The position numbers were made by a program, and so were the translations under genes. The notes under the pieces are model-generated. The model saw only the letters and a program-made list of their open reading frames with translations, was not told the DNA's origin and searched no databases. Positions 56,745 to 64,000 of a stretch of DNA of 64,000 nt are shown here, in pieces. How positions within the stretch are numbered: position 1 is the first letter of the stretch; the number at the start of each line of letters is the position of its first letter. Origin of the DNA: Curvibacter lanceolatus ATCC 14669 (GTDB taxonomy: Bacteria > Pseudomonadota > Gammaproteobacteria > Burkholderiales > Burkholderiaceae_C); NCBI RefSeq assembly GCF_000381265.1, contig NZ_KB906256.1, positions 310,001 through 374,000 on the forward strand. The letters are read 5' to 3'.

Positions 56745-57935
56745 GTGACGCCTCCCGACCGCACCGCCCCCCAGCCCACCGTGCTCGCCTGCGGCGCCTG
56801 GCTGAAGAACCGCGCCTGCCTGCTCGGCCCGCAGGGCCTGCAGTGGTCCGCCCCACATGGCGACCTGAGCGACCCGCAGGCCTGCCATGCCCTGGAGGCC
56901 TCGGCCCGGGGCCTGGCGGCCCAGGCGCGCCACCGTGTGCAGGCGGTGGCGCACGATCTGCACCCTGATTTCTTCAGCACGCGGCTGGCCGTGCGCCTGG
57001 CCCACGAATGGGAACTGCCTGCGGTCGGGGTCCAGCACCACCATGCCCACATCGGGGCGGTGATGGCCGAACATGGGCTCGATCAGCCGGTGCTGGGCCT
57101 GGCCCTCGACGGCGTGGGGCTGGGCACCGATGGCGGCGCCTGGGGCGGCGAGCTGCTGTGGGTGAGCCCCGGCGAATGGCGCCGCCTGGGCTCCCTGAGC
57201 CCCATCGCCCTGCCCGGTGGCGACCGGGCGGCCCGCGAGCCCTGGCGCATGGCGGCAGCCGCCCTGCACGCCCTGGGCCGACTGGACGAGGTGCCCGGGC
57301 GCTTCGCCGCCCCGGCCGGCGAAGCCTGTGCGCGCGGGGTTCACACCCTGCTGCAACGGGGACTGAACTGCCCGCCCACCAGCAGCACCGGGCGCTGGTT
57401 CGATGCGGCCGCCGGCGCGCTGGGCCTGAGCATTCATCAAAGCGACGAGGCCGAGGCCGCCATCCGCTTGCAAACCCGCGCCGAAGCCTGGCTGGCCCAG
57501 CACGGCCCGCAGAGCCTGCCCACCTCGCCGGCGCTGCCGGTCTCGCTGAGCGGTCTGGACCTGCGCCCCCTGCTGGCCGAGTTGCTGGACACACCGCAGC
57601 TCGACGCCCCCCGAGCCGCGGCCCACTTTCACCGACAGCTGGCCCGGGGCCTGACCGACTGGGCCACGCTGGCGGCCGAAGCCACCGGCACCCGCTCGGT
57701 GTGCCTGGGCGGCGGCTGCTTTTTCAACCGCCTGCTCACCGAGCAGCTGAGCGAGGGGCTGCGCCAGCGCGGCCTGAGCGTGTACCGCGCGCTGAACCAC
57801 TCCAGTGGGGACGCCGGTCTGGCCCTGGGCCAGGCCTGGGTGGCCGCCCACCAGATCCGGACCAGCGCCCCCCCGACCGAACCCGAAACCGCCCCCGAAA
57901 GCCAGCCATGTGCCTTGCCCTGCCAGCCCTCCTGA
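56745..57935 (+). CDS. hypF: Short HypF-type carbamoyltransferase
   Basis: 396 residues from a GTG. It contains the Kae1/TsaD-like carbamoyltransferase domain of HypF: VQHHHAHIGAVMAEH (97-111), LALDGVGLGTDGGAWGGE, SSTGRWFDAAAGALGL and CLGGGCFFNRLL. The acylphosphatase, zinc-finger and YrdC domains of full-length HypF (about 750 residues) are absent. C. necator HypF1 is similarly short and works. HypF makes the CN ligands with HypE. The 3' end overlaps hypC by 28 bases. Confidence 0.93.
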   Translation: MTPPDRTAPQPTVLACGAWLKNRACLLGPQGLQWSAPHGDLSDPQACHALEASARGLAAQARHRVQAVAHDLHPDFFSTRLAVRLAHEWELPAVGVQHHHAHIGAVMAEHGLDQPVLGLALDGVGLGTDGGAWGGELLWVSPGEWRRLGSLSPIALPGGDRAAREPWRMAAAALHALGRLDEVPGRFAAPAGEACARGVHTLLQRGLNCPPTSSTGRWFDAAAGALGLSIHQSDEAEAAIRLQTRAEAWLAQHGPQSLPTSPALPVSLSGLDLRPLLAELLDTPQLDAPRAAAHFHRQLARGLTDWATLAAEATGTRSVCLGGGCFFNRLLTEQLSEGLRQRGLSVYRALNHSSGDAGLALGQAWVAAHQIRTSAPPTEPETAPESQPCALPCQPS

Positions 57936-58189
57936 TCGACATCCATGACGACCTTCAGGCCACCGTCGATCTGGGCGGTGTGCGCAAGACCATCTCCATC
58001 GCCCTGGTGCCGGATGCGCAGCCGGGCGACTACGTGATCGTGCACGTGGGCAACGCCATCGGCCGCATCGACCCCGAAGAGGCCGCCCGCACCCTGGCGC
58101 TCTTTGAGGAGATGGCCCACCTGAACGTTGAGCTGAACGCTCCGTTGGACACCCCCCTGCTCGACACCGAAACACCGCTCAGCCCATGA
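57908..58189 (+). CDS. hypC: HypC hydrogenase chaperone
   Basis: 93 residues starting MCLALPALLI; Cys2 is the functional ligand. It carries the Fe(CN)2CO precursor with HypD and hands it to the large subunit. The start lies inside the end of hypF and its stop overlaps hypD by four bases, so translation of hypF-hypC-hypD appears coupled. Confidence 0.95.
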   Translation: MCLALPALLIDIHDDLQATVDLGGVRKTISIALVPDAQPGDYVIVHVGNAIGRIDPEEAARTLALFEEMAHLNVELNAPLDTPLLDTETPLSP

Positions 58190-59331
58190 AATACATCGAC
58201 GAATTCCGCAACGGCGATCTCGCCCGCCAGATCGCCCAGCGCCTGGCCAGCGAGGCCGACCCCGCCCGCCGCTACCACTTCATGGAGTTCTGCGGCGGGC
58301 ACACCCACGCGATCTCGCGCTATGGCGTGGCCGAGCTGCTGCCCCCCAACGTGCGCATGGTGCATGGCCCGGGTTGCCCCGTCTGCGTGCTGCCCATCGG
58401 ACGGGTGGACATGGCGATCCGGCTGGCCTTGCAGCATGGCGCCATCGTCTGCACCTACGGCGACACCCTGCGGGTGCCGGCCTCCGATGGCCTGTCGCTG
58501 ATGAAGGCCAAGGCCCGTGGCGGCGACATCCGCATGGTGTACTCGGCCGCCGACGCCCTGGCCATTGCGCGCCGCAACCCCGAGCGCGAGGTGGTGTTTT
58601 TCGCCATCGGCTTTGAAACCACCACCCCACCCACCGCCCTGGTGATCACACAGGCCAAGGCCGAGGGGCTGCTCAACTTCAGCGTGCTGTGCTGCCATGT
58701 GCTCACGCCCGCGGCCATCACGCACATCCTGAATTCGCCCGAGGTGGCCCAGTACGGCACCGTGCCGCTGGACGGCTTTGTCGGCCCGGCGCACGTGAGC
58801 ATCGTGATCGGATCGGCCCCCTACGAGCCCTTTGCGGTGGGCTACCGCAAACCGGTGGTGATCGCGGGCTTCGAGCCGCTGGACGTGATGCAGGCCATCC
58901 TGATGCTGGTGCGCCAATGCAACGAAGGGCGCGCGGTGGTCGAGAACGAATTCACCCGTGCGGTGGACCGCCACGGCAATCGCCACGCCCAGGCCCTGAT
59001 GGCCCAGGTGTTCGAGCACCGGCCCAGCTTCGAGTGGCGCGGCCTGGGCGAGGTGCCCGACAGCGCCTTGCGCATCCGCGACGCCTATGCCACCTTCGAC
59101 GCCGAGCGCCGCTTCGACCTGCCCTACCGGGCCGTGGCCGACAACAAGGCCTGCGAATGCGGGGCGATCCTGCGCGGGGTGAAAAAGCCCACCGACTGCA
59201 AGATCTTCGGCACCGTGTGCACCCCCGAGAACCCGGTGGGCTCGTGCATGGTCTCCAGCGAGGGCGCCTGCGCCGCACACTATTCCTACGGGCGCTTCCG
59301 CGACATCGCGATCGTCGCCGAATCGGCCTGA
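58186..59331 (+). CDS. hypD: HypD Fe-S maturation protein
   Basis: 381 residues, the scaffold on which Fe receives CN and CO. Conserved cysteines: MEFCGGHTHAI (Fe-binding), GPGCPVCVLP (redox pair), and the C-terminal 4Fe-4S ligands in ECGAILRGVKKPTDCKIFG and PVGSCMVSSEGACAAHY. All expected motifs are present. Confidence 0.97.
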   Translation: MKYIDEFRNGDLARQIAQRLASEADPARRYHFMEFCGGHTHAISRYGVAELLPPNVRMVHGPGCPVCVLPIGRVDMAIRLALQHGAIVCTYGDTLRVPASDGLSLMKAKARGGDIRMVYSAADALAIARRNPEREVVFFAIGFETTTPPTALVITQAKAEGLLNFSVLCCHVLTPAAITHILNSPEVAQYGTVPLDGFVGPAHVSIVIGSAPYEPFAVGYRKPVVIAGFEPLDVMQAILMLVRQCNEGRAVVENEFTRAVDRHGNRHAQALMAQVFEHRPSFEWRGLGEVPDSALRIRDAYATFDAERRFDLPYRAVADNKACECGAILRGVKKPTDCKIFGTVCTPENPVGSCMVSSEGACAAHYSYGRFRDIAIVAESA

Positions 59332-59357
59332 TAAAAAGCCCCAAGGACCTGCCCCCC

Positions 59358-60407
59358 ATGAGCCTGCGCAAAGACTACATCCGCCCCCTGGACATCCGCC
59401 ACGGGCGCATCGACATGAACCACGGCGCCGGCGGGCGCGCCAGCGCCCAGTTGATCGAAGAGTTGTTCCTGCCCGCGCTGGACAACGCCTTTCTGCGCCA
59501 GGGCAACGATGGCGCCACCCTGCCCCTGCCCCCGGCCGGCCGCCTGGTCATGAGCACCGACGGCCATGTGGTGTCGCCGCTGTTTTTCCCCGGCGGGGAT
59601 CTGGGCGCCTTGAGCGTGCACGGCACCCTCAACGACGTGGCCATGATGGGCGCCACGCCGCTGTACCTGTCGGCCAGCTTCATTCTGGAAGAGGGCTTTG
59701 CGCTGGCCGATCTGCAGCGCCTGGTGCAAAGCATGGGCCGGGCTGCACGCGAGGCCGGGGTGCCCGTGGTCACTGGCGACACCAAGGTGGTCGAACGCGG
59801 CAAGGGCGACGGGGTCTTCATCAGCACCACCGGTGTGGGCGTGGTGGCACCGGGCATCGATGTCAGCGGCGCCCATGCGCGGGCCGGCGACGTGGTGCTG
59901 CTGTCGGGCCCGATCGGCGAGCACGGCGTGGCGGTGCTGTCGCAACGCGAGTCGCTGGCCTTCGAGACCGCCATCCTGTCCGACAGCGCGGCCCTGCACA
60001 CCCTGGTGGCCGACATGCTGCAGGCCGCACCGGGCCTGCACGTGCTGCGCGACCCGACCCGCGGTGGGCTGGCCACCACCCTCAACGAGATCGCCCGCCA
60101 GTCCGCCGTGGGCATGGTGCTGGAAGAGGCGGCCATCGAAGTGCTGCCCCAGGTCGAGGCCGCCTGCGAGCTGCTGGGCCTGGACCCGCTCTACATCGCC
60201 AACGAAGGCAAGCTGGTGGCGATCTGCGCCCCCGATGACGAGGCGGCCGTTCTGGCGGCGATGCGCGCCCACCCCCTGGGCCGGCGCGCCACGCGCATCG
60301 GCACGGTGAGCGCCGACCCGCACCATTTCGTGCAGATGAACACCCGCTTCGGGGGCAAGCGGGTGGTGGACTGGCTCAGCGGCGAACCGCTGCCACGCAT
60401 CTGCTGA
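59358..60407 (+). CDS. hypE: HypE thiocarbamate dehydratase
   Basis: 349 residues from the ATG at 59358 (MSLRKDYIRPLDIRHGRI). PurM-like ATPase fold with NHGAGGRASAQLIEELF and GDTKVVERGKGDGVFI; the C-terminus PRIC carries the cysteine that is carbamoylated by HypF and dehydrated to thiocyanate. Last gene of the hyp block. In C. necator hypX would follow here; it does not. Confidence 0.97.
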   Translation: MSLRKDYIRPLDIRHGRIDMNHGAGGRASAQLIEELFLPALDNAFLRQGNDGATLPLPPAGRLVMSTDGHVVSPLFFPGGDLGALSVHGTLNDVAMMGATPLYLSASFILEEGFALADLQRLVQSMGRAAREAGVPVVTGDTKVVERGKGDGVFISTTGVGVVAPGIDVSGAHARAGDVVLLSGPIGEHGVAVLSQRESLAFETAILSDSAALHTLVADMLQAAPGLHVLRDPTRGGLATTLNEIARQSAVGMVLEEAAIEVLPQVEAACELLGLDPLYIANEGKLVAICAPDDEAAVLAAMRAHPLGRRATRIGTVSADPHHFVQMNTRFGGKRVVDWLSGEPLPRIC

Positions 60408-60429
60408 AGGCTCGCCAGCCCCCGGGAAA

Positions 60430-60465
60430 ACAGCCCTGTGACCAGGCTGTGCCCCCCTTTACAAT
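60430..60465 (+). promoter_or_regulatory. Hairpin and possible sigma-70 promoter upstream of hoxA
   Basis: ACAGCC-N9-GGCTGT (60430-60450) follows hypE without a T-run. CTGTGA (60436-60441) and TACAAT (60460-60465) have 18-bp spacing and could be a weak vegetative promoter. Low constitutive expression of hoxA would be needed to start sigma-54-dependent induction. Confidence 0.4.
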
Positions 60466-60495
60466 CCGCCAGCCCGCCCCACCACGACACCCACC

Positions 60496-61941
60496 ATGAG
60501 CTCCACTGAATTGCTTCCCCTTGTGCTGGTGGTGGACGACGAGGTGCGCTCGCAGGAGGCGCTGCGCCGCACGCTGGACGAGGAGTTCCGGGTCCTGACG
60601 GCCAGCGACGCCGACGCCGCCCGCCGGCACATGGAGCAGCACGAGGTCAGCGTGGTGCTGTGCGACCAGCGCATGCCCGGCCTCAGCGGCGTGGGCTTTC
60701 TCAAGGAAGTGCGCGAACGCTGGCCCGACACGGTGCGCATCGTGATCTCGGGCTACACCGATTCGGAAGACATCATCGCGGGCATCAACGACGCCGGCAT
60801 CTACCAGTACATCCTCAAGCCCTGGGTGCCCGAACACCTGCTGGGCACGGTGCGCAACGCGGTGGAGACCCAGGCCCTGCAGCGTGACACCCACCGGCTG
60901 CACCTGGAGTTGCGCAGCAGCACACCGGTGCTGCGCCAACGCGCCAGCGCCAAGCTCGACCGGGCCCGGGCGGTGTTTGACTTCGACCGCATCGAACGCG
61001 CCCCCGGCAGCCCGCTGGACGCGGTGTGCGAAGTGGCGGCCCGGGTGGCCCGCTACGACATCAGCGTGCTGGTGCTGGGCGAGTCGGGCAGCGGCAAGGA
61101 GTTGCTGGCACGCGCCATCCATTACGCCAGCCCGCGCTCCAGCGGGGCCTTCGTGGTGGAGAACTGCGCCGCCATCCCCGACACCCTGCTGGAGTCCGAG
61201 CTGTTCGGCCACAAGCGTGGGGCCTTCACCGGGGCCTATGAAGACCACCCCGGCCTGTTCCAGCGCGCCCATGGCGGCACGCTGTTCCTGGACGAGATCG
61301 GCGAAACCTCGCCGGCCTTCCAGGTGCGCCTGCTGCGCGTGTTGCAGGAGGGCGAGGTGCGGCCCGTGGGGGGCGCCCGGCCGATGCCGGTGAACGTGCG
61401 GGTGATCGCCGCCACACACCGCGACCTGGAGCAGCGCGTGCGCGAGGGCCTGTTCCGGGAAGACCTCTACTACCGCATTGCCGGGGTCAGCCTGACCGTG
61501 CCGCCGCTGCGCGAACGTGCCGGCGACATCGCCCTCATCGCGCACCGCCTGGTGAGCGACATCGGCGCCGAGCTGGGCCGCCCCGGGGTGCGCCTGAGCG
61601 ACGAGGCGCTGGGCTGCCTGATGGCCTACCCCTGGCCGGGCAACATCCGCGAACTGCGCAACGAGATCGCCCGCGCCGTGGCGCTCAGCGACCGCGAGAT
61701 GCTGGGCGCCAGCGCCCTGTCCAGCCGGGTGCTGCACGGGGCCGCGGGGCGCAGCAGCGCCATGCCCTCCGGCCTGCCCAGCGCGGGCACGCTGAGCGAG
61801 CGCCTGGACGCGATCGAGGCGGTGATCCTGCGCGAGGCCCTGCTGCGCCACCGCTGGAACAAGACCCGCACCGCCACCGAGCTGGGCCTGTCCCGGGTCG
61901 GCCTGCGCAGCAAGATGGCCCGCTTCGGCCTGGAAGGATGA
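60496..61941 (+). CDS. hoxA: NtrC-family activator HoxA/HupR
   Basis: 481-residue sigma-54 activator of hydrogenase genes. Receiver domain (about 8-120) with Asp57 in LCDQRMPG; AAA+ domain with Walker A GESGSGKE, GAFTGA loop and Walker B GGTLFLDEIGE; C-terminal Fis-type helix-turn-helix near residues 435-475. In R. capsulatus HupR and C. necator HoxA the unphosphorylated form activates, and phosphorylation by the cognate kinase turns it off. Its likely target is the -24/-12 promoter upstream of hupS. Confidence 0.96.
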   Translation: MSSTELLPLVLVVDDEVRSQEALRRTLDEEFRVLTASDADAARRHMEQHEVSVVLCDQRMPGLSGVGFLKEVRERWPDTVRIVISGYTDSEDIIAGINDAGIYQYILKPWVPEHLLGTVRNAVETQALQRDTHRLHLELRSSTPVLRQRASAKLDRARAVFDFDRIERAPGSPLDAVCEVAARVARYDISVLVLGESGSGKELLARAIHYASPRSSGAFVVENCAAIPDTLLESELFGHKRGAFTGAYEDHPGLFQRAHGGTLFLDEIGETSPAFQVRLLRVLQEGEVRPVGGARPMPVNVRVIAATHRDLEQRVREGLFREDLYYRIAGVSLTVPPLRERAGDIALIAHRLVSDIGAELGRPGVRLSDEALGCLMAYPWPGNIRELRNEIARAVALSDREMLGASALSSRVLHGAAGRSSAMPSGLPSAGTLSERLDAIEAVILREALLRHRWNKTRTATELGLSRVGLRSKMARFGLEG

Positions 61942-61945
61942 CCCC

Positions 61946-62956
61946 ATGAACCCACCTGGCTTCACGGTGCTGTGGCTGCAGTCGGGCGGCTGCGGCGGGT
62001 GCAGCATGTCGCTGCTGTGCGCCCAGACCCAGGACTTCCACGGTCAATTGCGCAACGCGGGCATCGAGCTGCTGTGGCACCCCTCGCTGTCCTTGCCCAG
62101 CGGCCATGAGGTGATCGACCTGCTGCAGCGGATTCTGGACGGGCGCCAGCACCTCGATGCCCTGTGTGTCGAGGGCTCGCTGCTGCGCGGCCCCGGGGGC
62201 ACCGGGCGCTTCCATGTGCTGGCCGGCACGGGCCTGCCCATGATCGATTGGGTGCGCCGCCTGGCCCGGCAGGCCCGCCACGTGGTGGCCGTGGGCAGCT
62301 GCGCCGCCTGGGGGGGCATCACGGCAGGCGGCGACAACCCCACCGAGGCCTGCGGCCTGCAGTACGAGGACGACCACGCCGGCGGACTGCTGGGGGCGGG
62401 GTTCCGCTCGGCCAGCGGCCTGCCGGTGATCAACATCGCCGGCTGCCCCACCCACCCGCAGTGGGTGCTGGACAGCCTGATGGCGCTGGCGGCCGGCGAG
62501 TTCGGCGCCGAACAGCTCGACGCCCTGGGTCGGCCGCGCTTTTTTGCCGACCACCTGGTGCACCACGGCTGCACGCGCAACGAGTACTACGAGTTCAAGG
62601 CCAGTGCCGAGAAGCCCTCCGACCTGGGCTGCATGATGGAGCACCGCGGCTGCAAGGGCACGCAAGTCCATGCCGACTGCAACACCCGGCTATGGAACGG
62701 CCAGGGCTCGTGCACCCGGGGCGGCTATGCCTGCATCGCCTGCACCGAGCCCGGCTTTCAGGAGCCCGGCCACCCGTTCCACGAAACCCCCAAGGTGGTG
62801 GGCATCCCGATCGGGCTGCCCACCGACATGCCCAAGGCCTGGTTCGTGGCGCTGGCCTCGCTGTCGAAATCGGCGACCCCCCGGCGGGTGAAACTCAATG
62901 CGGTGGCCGACCACCTGGTGGTGCTGCCCACGATCCGAAAGACGCGGCTCAAATGA
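61946..62956 (+). CDS. hupU: Regulatory (H2-sensing) hydrogenase small subunit HupU/HoxB
   Basis: 336 residues, no Tat signal and no membrane anchor, as expected for the cytoplasmic sensor. Proximal cluster motif SGGCGGC (Cys16, Cys19) and VGSCAAWGG lack the two extra cysteines of HupS, so a normal [4Fe-4S] cluster is predicted. Distal and medial ligands are present (VHHGCTRNEYYE, GCMMEHRGCKG, YACIACTEPGF). With HupV it senses H2 and signals through a PAS kinase (HupT/HoxJ). Confidence 0.96.
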   Translation: MNPPGFTVLWLQSGGCGGCSMSLLCAQTQDFHGQLRNAGIELLWHPSLSLPSGHEVIDLLQRILDGRQHLDALCVEGSLLRGPGGTGRFHVLAGTGLPMIDWVRRLARQARHVVAVGSCAAWGGITAGGDNPTEACGLQYEDDHAGGLLGAGFRSASGLPVINIAGCPTHPQWVLDSLMALAAGEFGAEQLDALGRPRFFADHLVHHGCTRNEYYEFKASAEKPSDLGCMMEHRGCKGTQVHADCNTRLWNGQGSCTRGGYACIACTEPGFQEPGHPFHETPKVVGIPIGLPTDMPKAWFVALASLSKSATPRRVKLNAVADHLVVLPTIRKTRLK

Positions 62957-64000
62957 CACGCTTGCTGGTAGGCCCCTTCAACCGGGTGGAAGGCGATCTG
63001 GAGGTGAGCCTGGAGGTCACCGACGGCCAGGTGCGCGCCGCCTATGTGAATGCGCCCATGTACCGGGGCTTTGAGCAGATCCTGCAAGGCAAGGCGCCCA
63101 TGGACGCCCTGGTCTATGTGCCCCGCATCTGCGGCATCTGCTCGGTCTCGCAGTCGGTGGCCGCGGCCCGGGCCCTGGCCGACCGGGCCGGCCTGAGCGT
63201 GCCGCCCAACGGCCTGCACATGAGCAACCTGGTGCTGGCCACCGAGAACCTGGCCGACCACCTGACGCATTTCTACCTGTTCTTCATGCCCGACTTCTGC
63301 CGCGAGGTGTACGCAGACCAGCCCTGGCACGAAGCCGCACAGCAGCGCCACGACCCCACCCACGGCAGCCGCAGCCGCGCCGCCCTGGCCGCCCGCGAGC
63401 GCTGGTTCACCCTGCTGGGCACCCTGGCCGGCCGCTGGCCGCACACCCAGGGGCTGGAGCCCGGTGGCAGCACGCGGGCACTGGAGGCGGTGGAGCGCGT
63501 GCGCCTGCTGGCGCAGTTGCGCGAGTTCCGCGCCTTTCTGGAGGAGCAGCTGTTTGCCGCACCGCTGGAGCAGATCAATGCGCTGGACAGCGAGGCCGCA
63601 CTGCTGGCCTGGCATGCGCAAGACCCCTGGCAGGGCGACCTGCGCTTTTTCATGAGCGTGAGCCAGGCGCTGGGCCTGCAGCGCCTGGGCCCCGGGCCCG
63701 GCCGTTACCTGAGCTACGGCGCCTACCCCCAGGCCGGGGGTGGGCATGCGCTGCCCGGCGGACTGTGGCGCGCCGACTCGGGCCTGCGCGAAGCCCTCGA
63801 TCTGGCGGCCATCCGGGAGGACGCCACCCATGCCTGGCTCAGCGATGCCGGAGGCCCGCGCCACCCGAGCGAAGGCCTGACCCAGCCGCTGGCCGACAAG
63901 GCCCACGCCTACACCTGGAACAAGGCCCCGCGCCTGGGTGGCGCCGTGGTGGAGACCGGCGCCATCGCGCGCCAGCTCTGCTCGGGCTCGCCGCTGGTGC
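62953..64000 (+). CDS. hupV: Regulatory hydrogenase large subunit HupV/HoxC, 3' partial
   Basis: Frame open from the ATG at 62953, which overlaps the hupU stop, to the window edge: 349 codons without a stop. N-terminal LLVGPFNRVEGDLEVSLEV and the Ni-binding pair Cys60/Cys63 in PRICGICSVSQS identify a group 2b large subunit. The C-terminal Ni ligands and the absence of a cleavable tail cannot be checked here. The kinase gene hupT/hoxJ is expected to follow. Confidence 0.95.
   Translation, partial: MTRLLVGPFNRVEGDLEVSLEVTDGQVRAAYVNAPMYRGFEQILQGKAPMDALVYVPRICGICSVSQSVAAARALADRAGLSVPPNGLHMSNLVLATENLADHLTHFYLFFMPDFCREVYADQPWHEAAQQRHDPTHGSRSRAALAARERWFTLLGTLAGRWPHTQGLEPGGSTRALEAVERVRLLAQLREFRAFLEEQLFAAPLEQINALDSEAALLAWHAQDPWQGDLRFFMSVSQALGLQRLGPGPGRYLSYGAYPQAGGGHALPGGLWRADSGLREALDLAAIREDATHAWLSDAGGPRHPSEGLTQPLADKAHAYTWNKAPRLGGAVVETGAIARQLCSGSPLV

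Overview
The window is GC-rich, densely packed DNA with the look of a betaproteobacterial chromosome (Burkholderiales, most like Comamonadaceae, possibly a Hydrogenophaga-type hydrogen oxidiser). This assignment is inference. It rests on the high GC, a hydrogenase locus in nearly the Cupriavidus necator MBH order, a monomeric isocitrate dehydrogenase, and an intergenic repeat that resembles elements I associate with Comamonadaceae. No rRNA, tRNA, CRISPR array, transposase or phage gene was recognised.

Layout. 1-6.1 kb: a drug/toxin export operon (outer-membrane factor cut by the window edge, HlyD-type adaptor, RbbA-type double ATPase-permease, second permease). 6.2-12.3 kb: a MaoC/phosphotransacetylase fusion with acetate kinase, a VapBC-type toxin-antitoxin pair, a secreted M20 peptidase, a thioesterase and a DUF4239 membrane protein. 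12.3-19.9 kb: an arn locus (arnT, one SMR-type arnE-like gene, arnB, arnC, arnA split into formyltransferase and decarboxylase genes, arnD) for adding L-Ara4N to lipid A. A structured repeat sits before arnD. 20-31.6 kb: an MFS exporter, then signal transduction: a CZB-type chemoreceptor, a cysteine-free molybdopterin-fold periplasmic protein, a Cache/GAF/HD-GYP protein, a PAS kinase/response-regulator pair, and a second chemoreceptor with a CheR-docking tail. 31.7-39.1 kb: monomeric icd and a complete liv-type ABC importer. 39.2-46.1 kb: a soluble protein with duplicated sensor modules fused to CheW, a solitary DUF1016 nuclease, a glycosyltransferase, an aldehyde dehydrogenase and a small cupin.

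46.4-64 kb is one large hydrogen-uptake locus: structural genes hupS-hupL-hupE-hupC, maturation genes hupDFGHIJK and hypABFCDE, then the NtrC-type regulator hoxA and the H2-sensing hydrogenase genes hupU and hupV (the last cut by the right edge). The small subunit carries the six-cysteine proximal-cluster motif of oxygen-tolerant membrane-bound enzymes; the sensor's small subunit does not. Upstream of hupS lie a very good sigma-54 -24/-12 element and a perfect-consensus IHF site. This fits control by the HoxA-type activator encoded at the other end of the locus, with H2 reported by HupUV through a kinase expected just beyond the window.

The points most worth a second look are the second histidine-rich loop inside the HypB GTPase domain, the membrane-free dual-sensor CheW protein, the tandem 18-bp repeats before the kinase/regulator pair, and the unusual hydrogenase gene content (hupE between hupL and hupC, no hypX after hypE, a short HypF).
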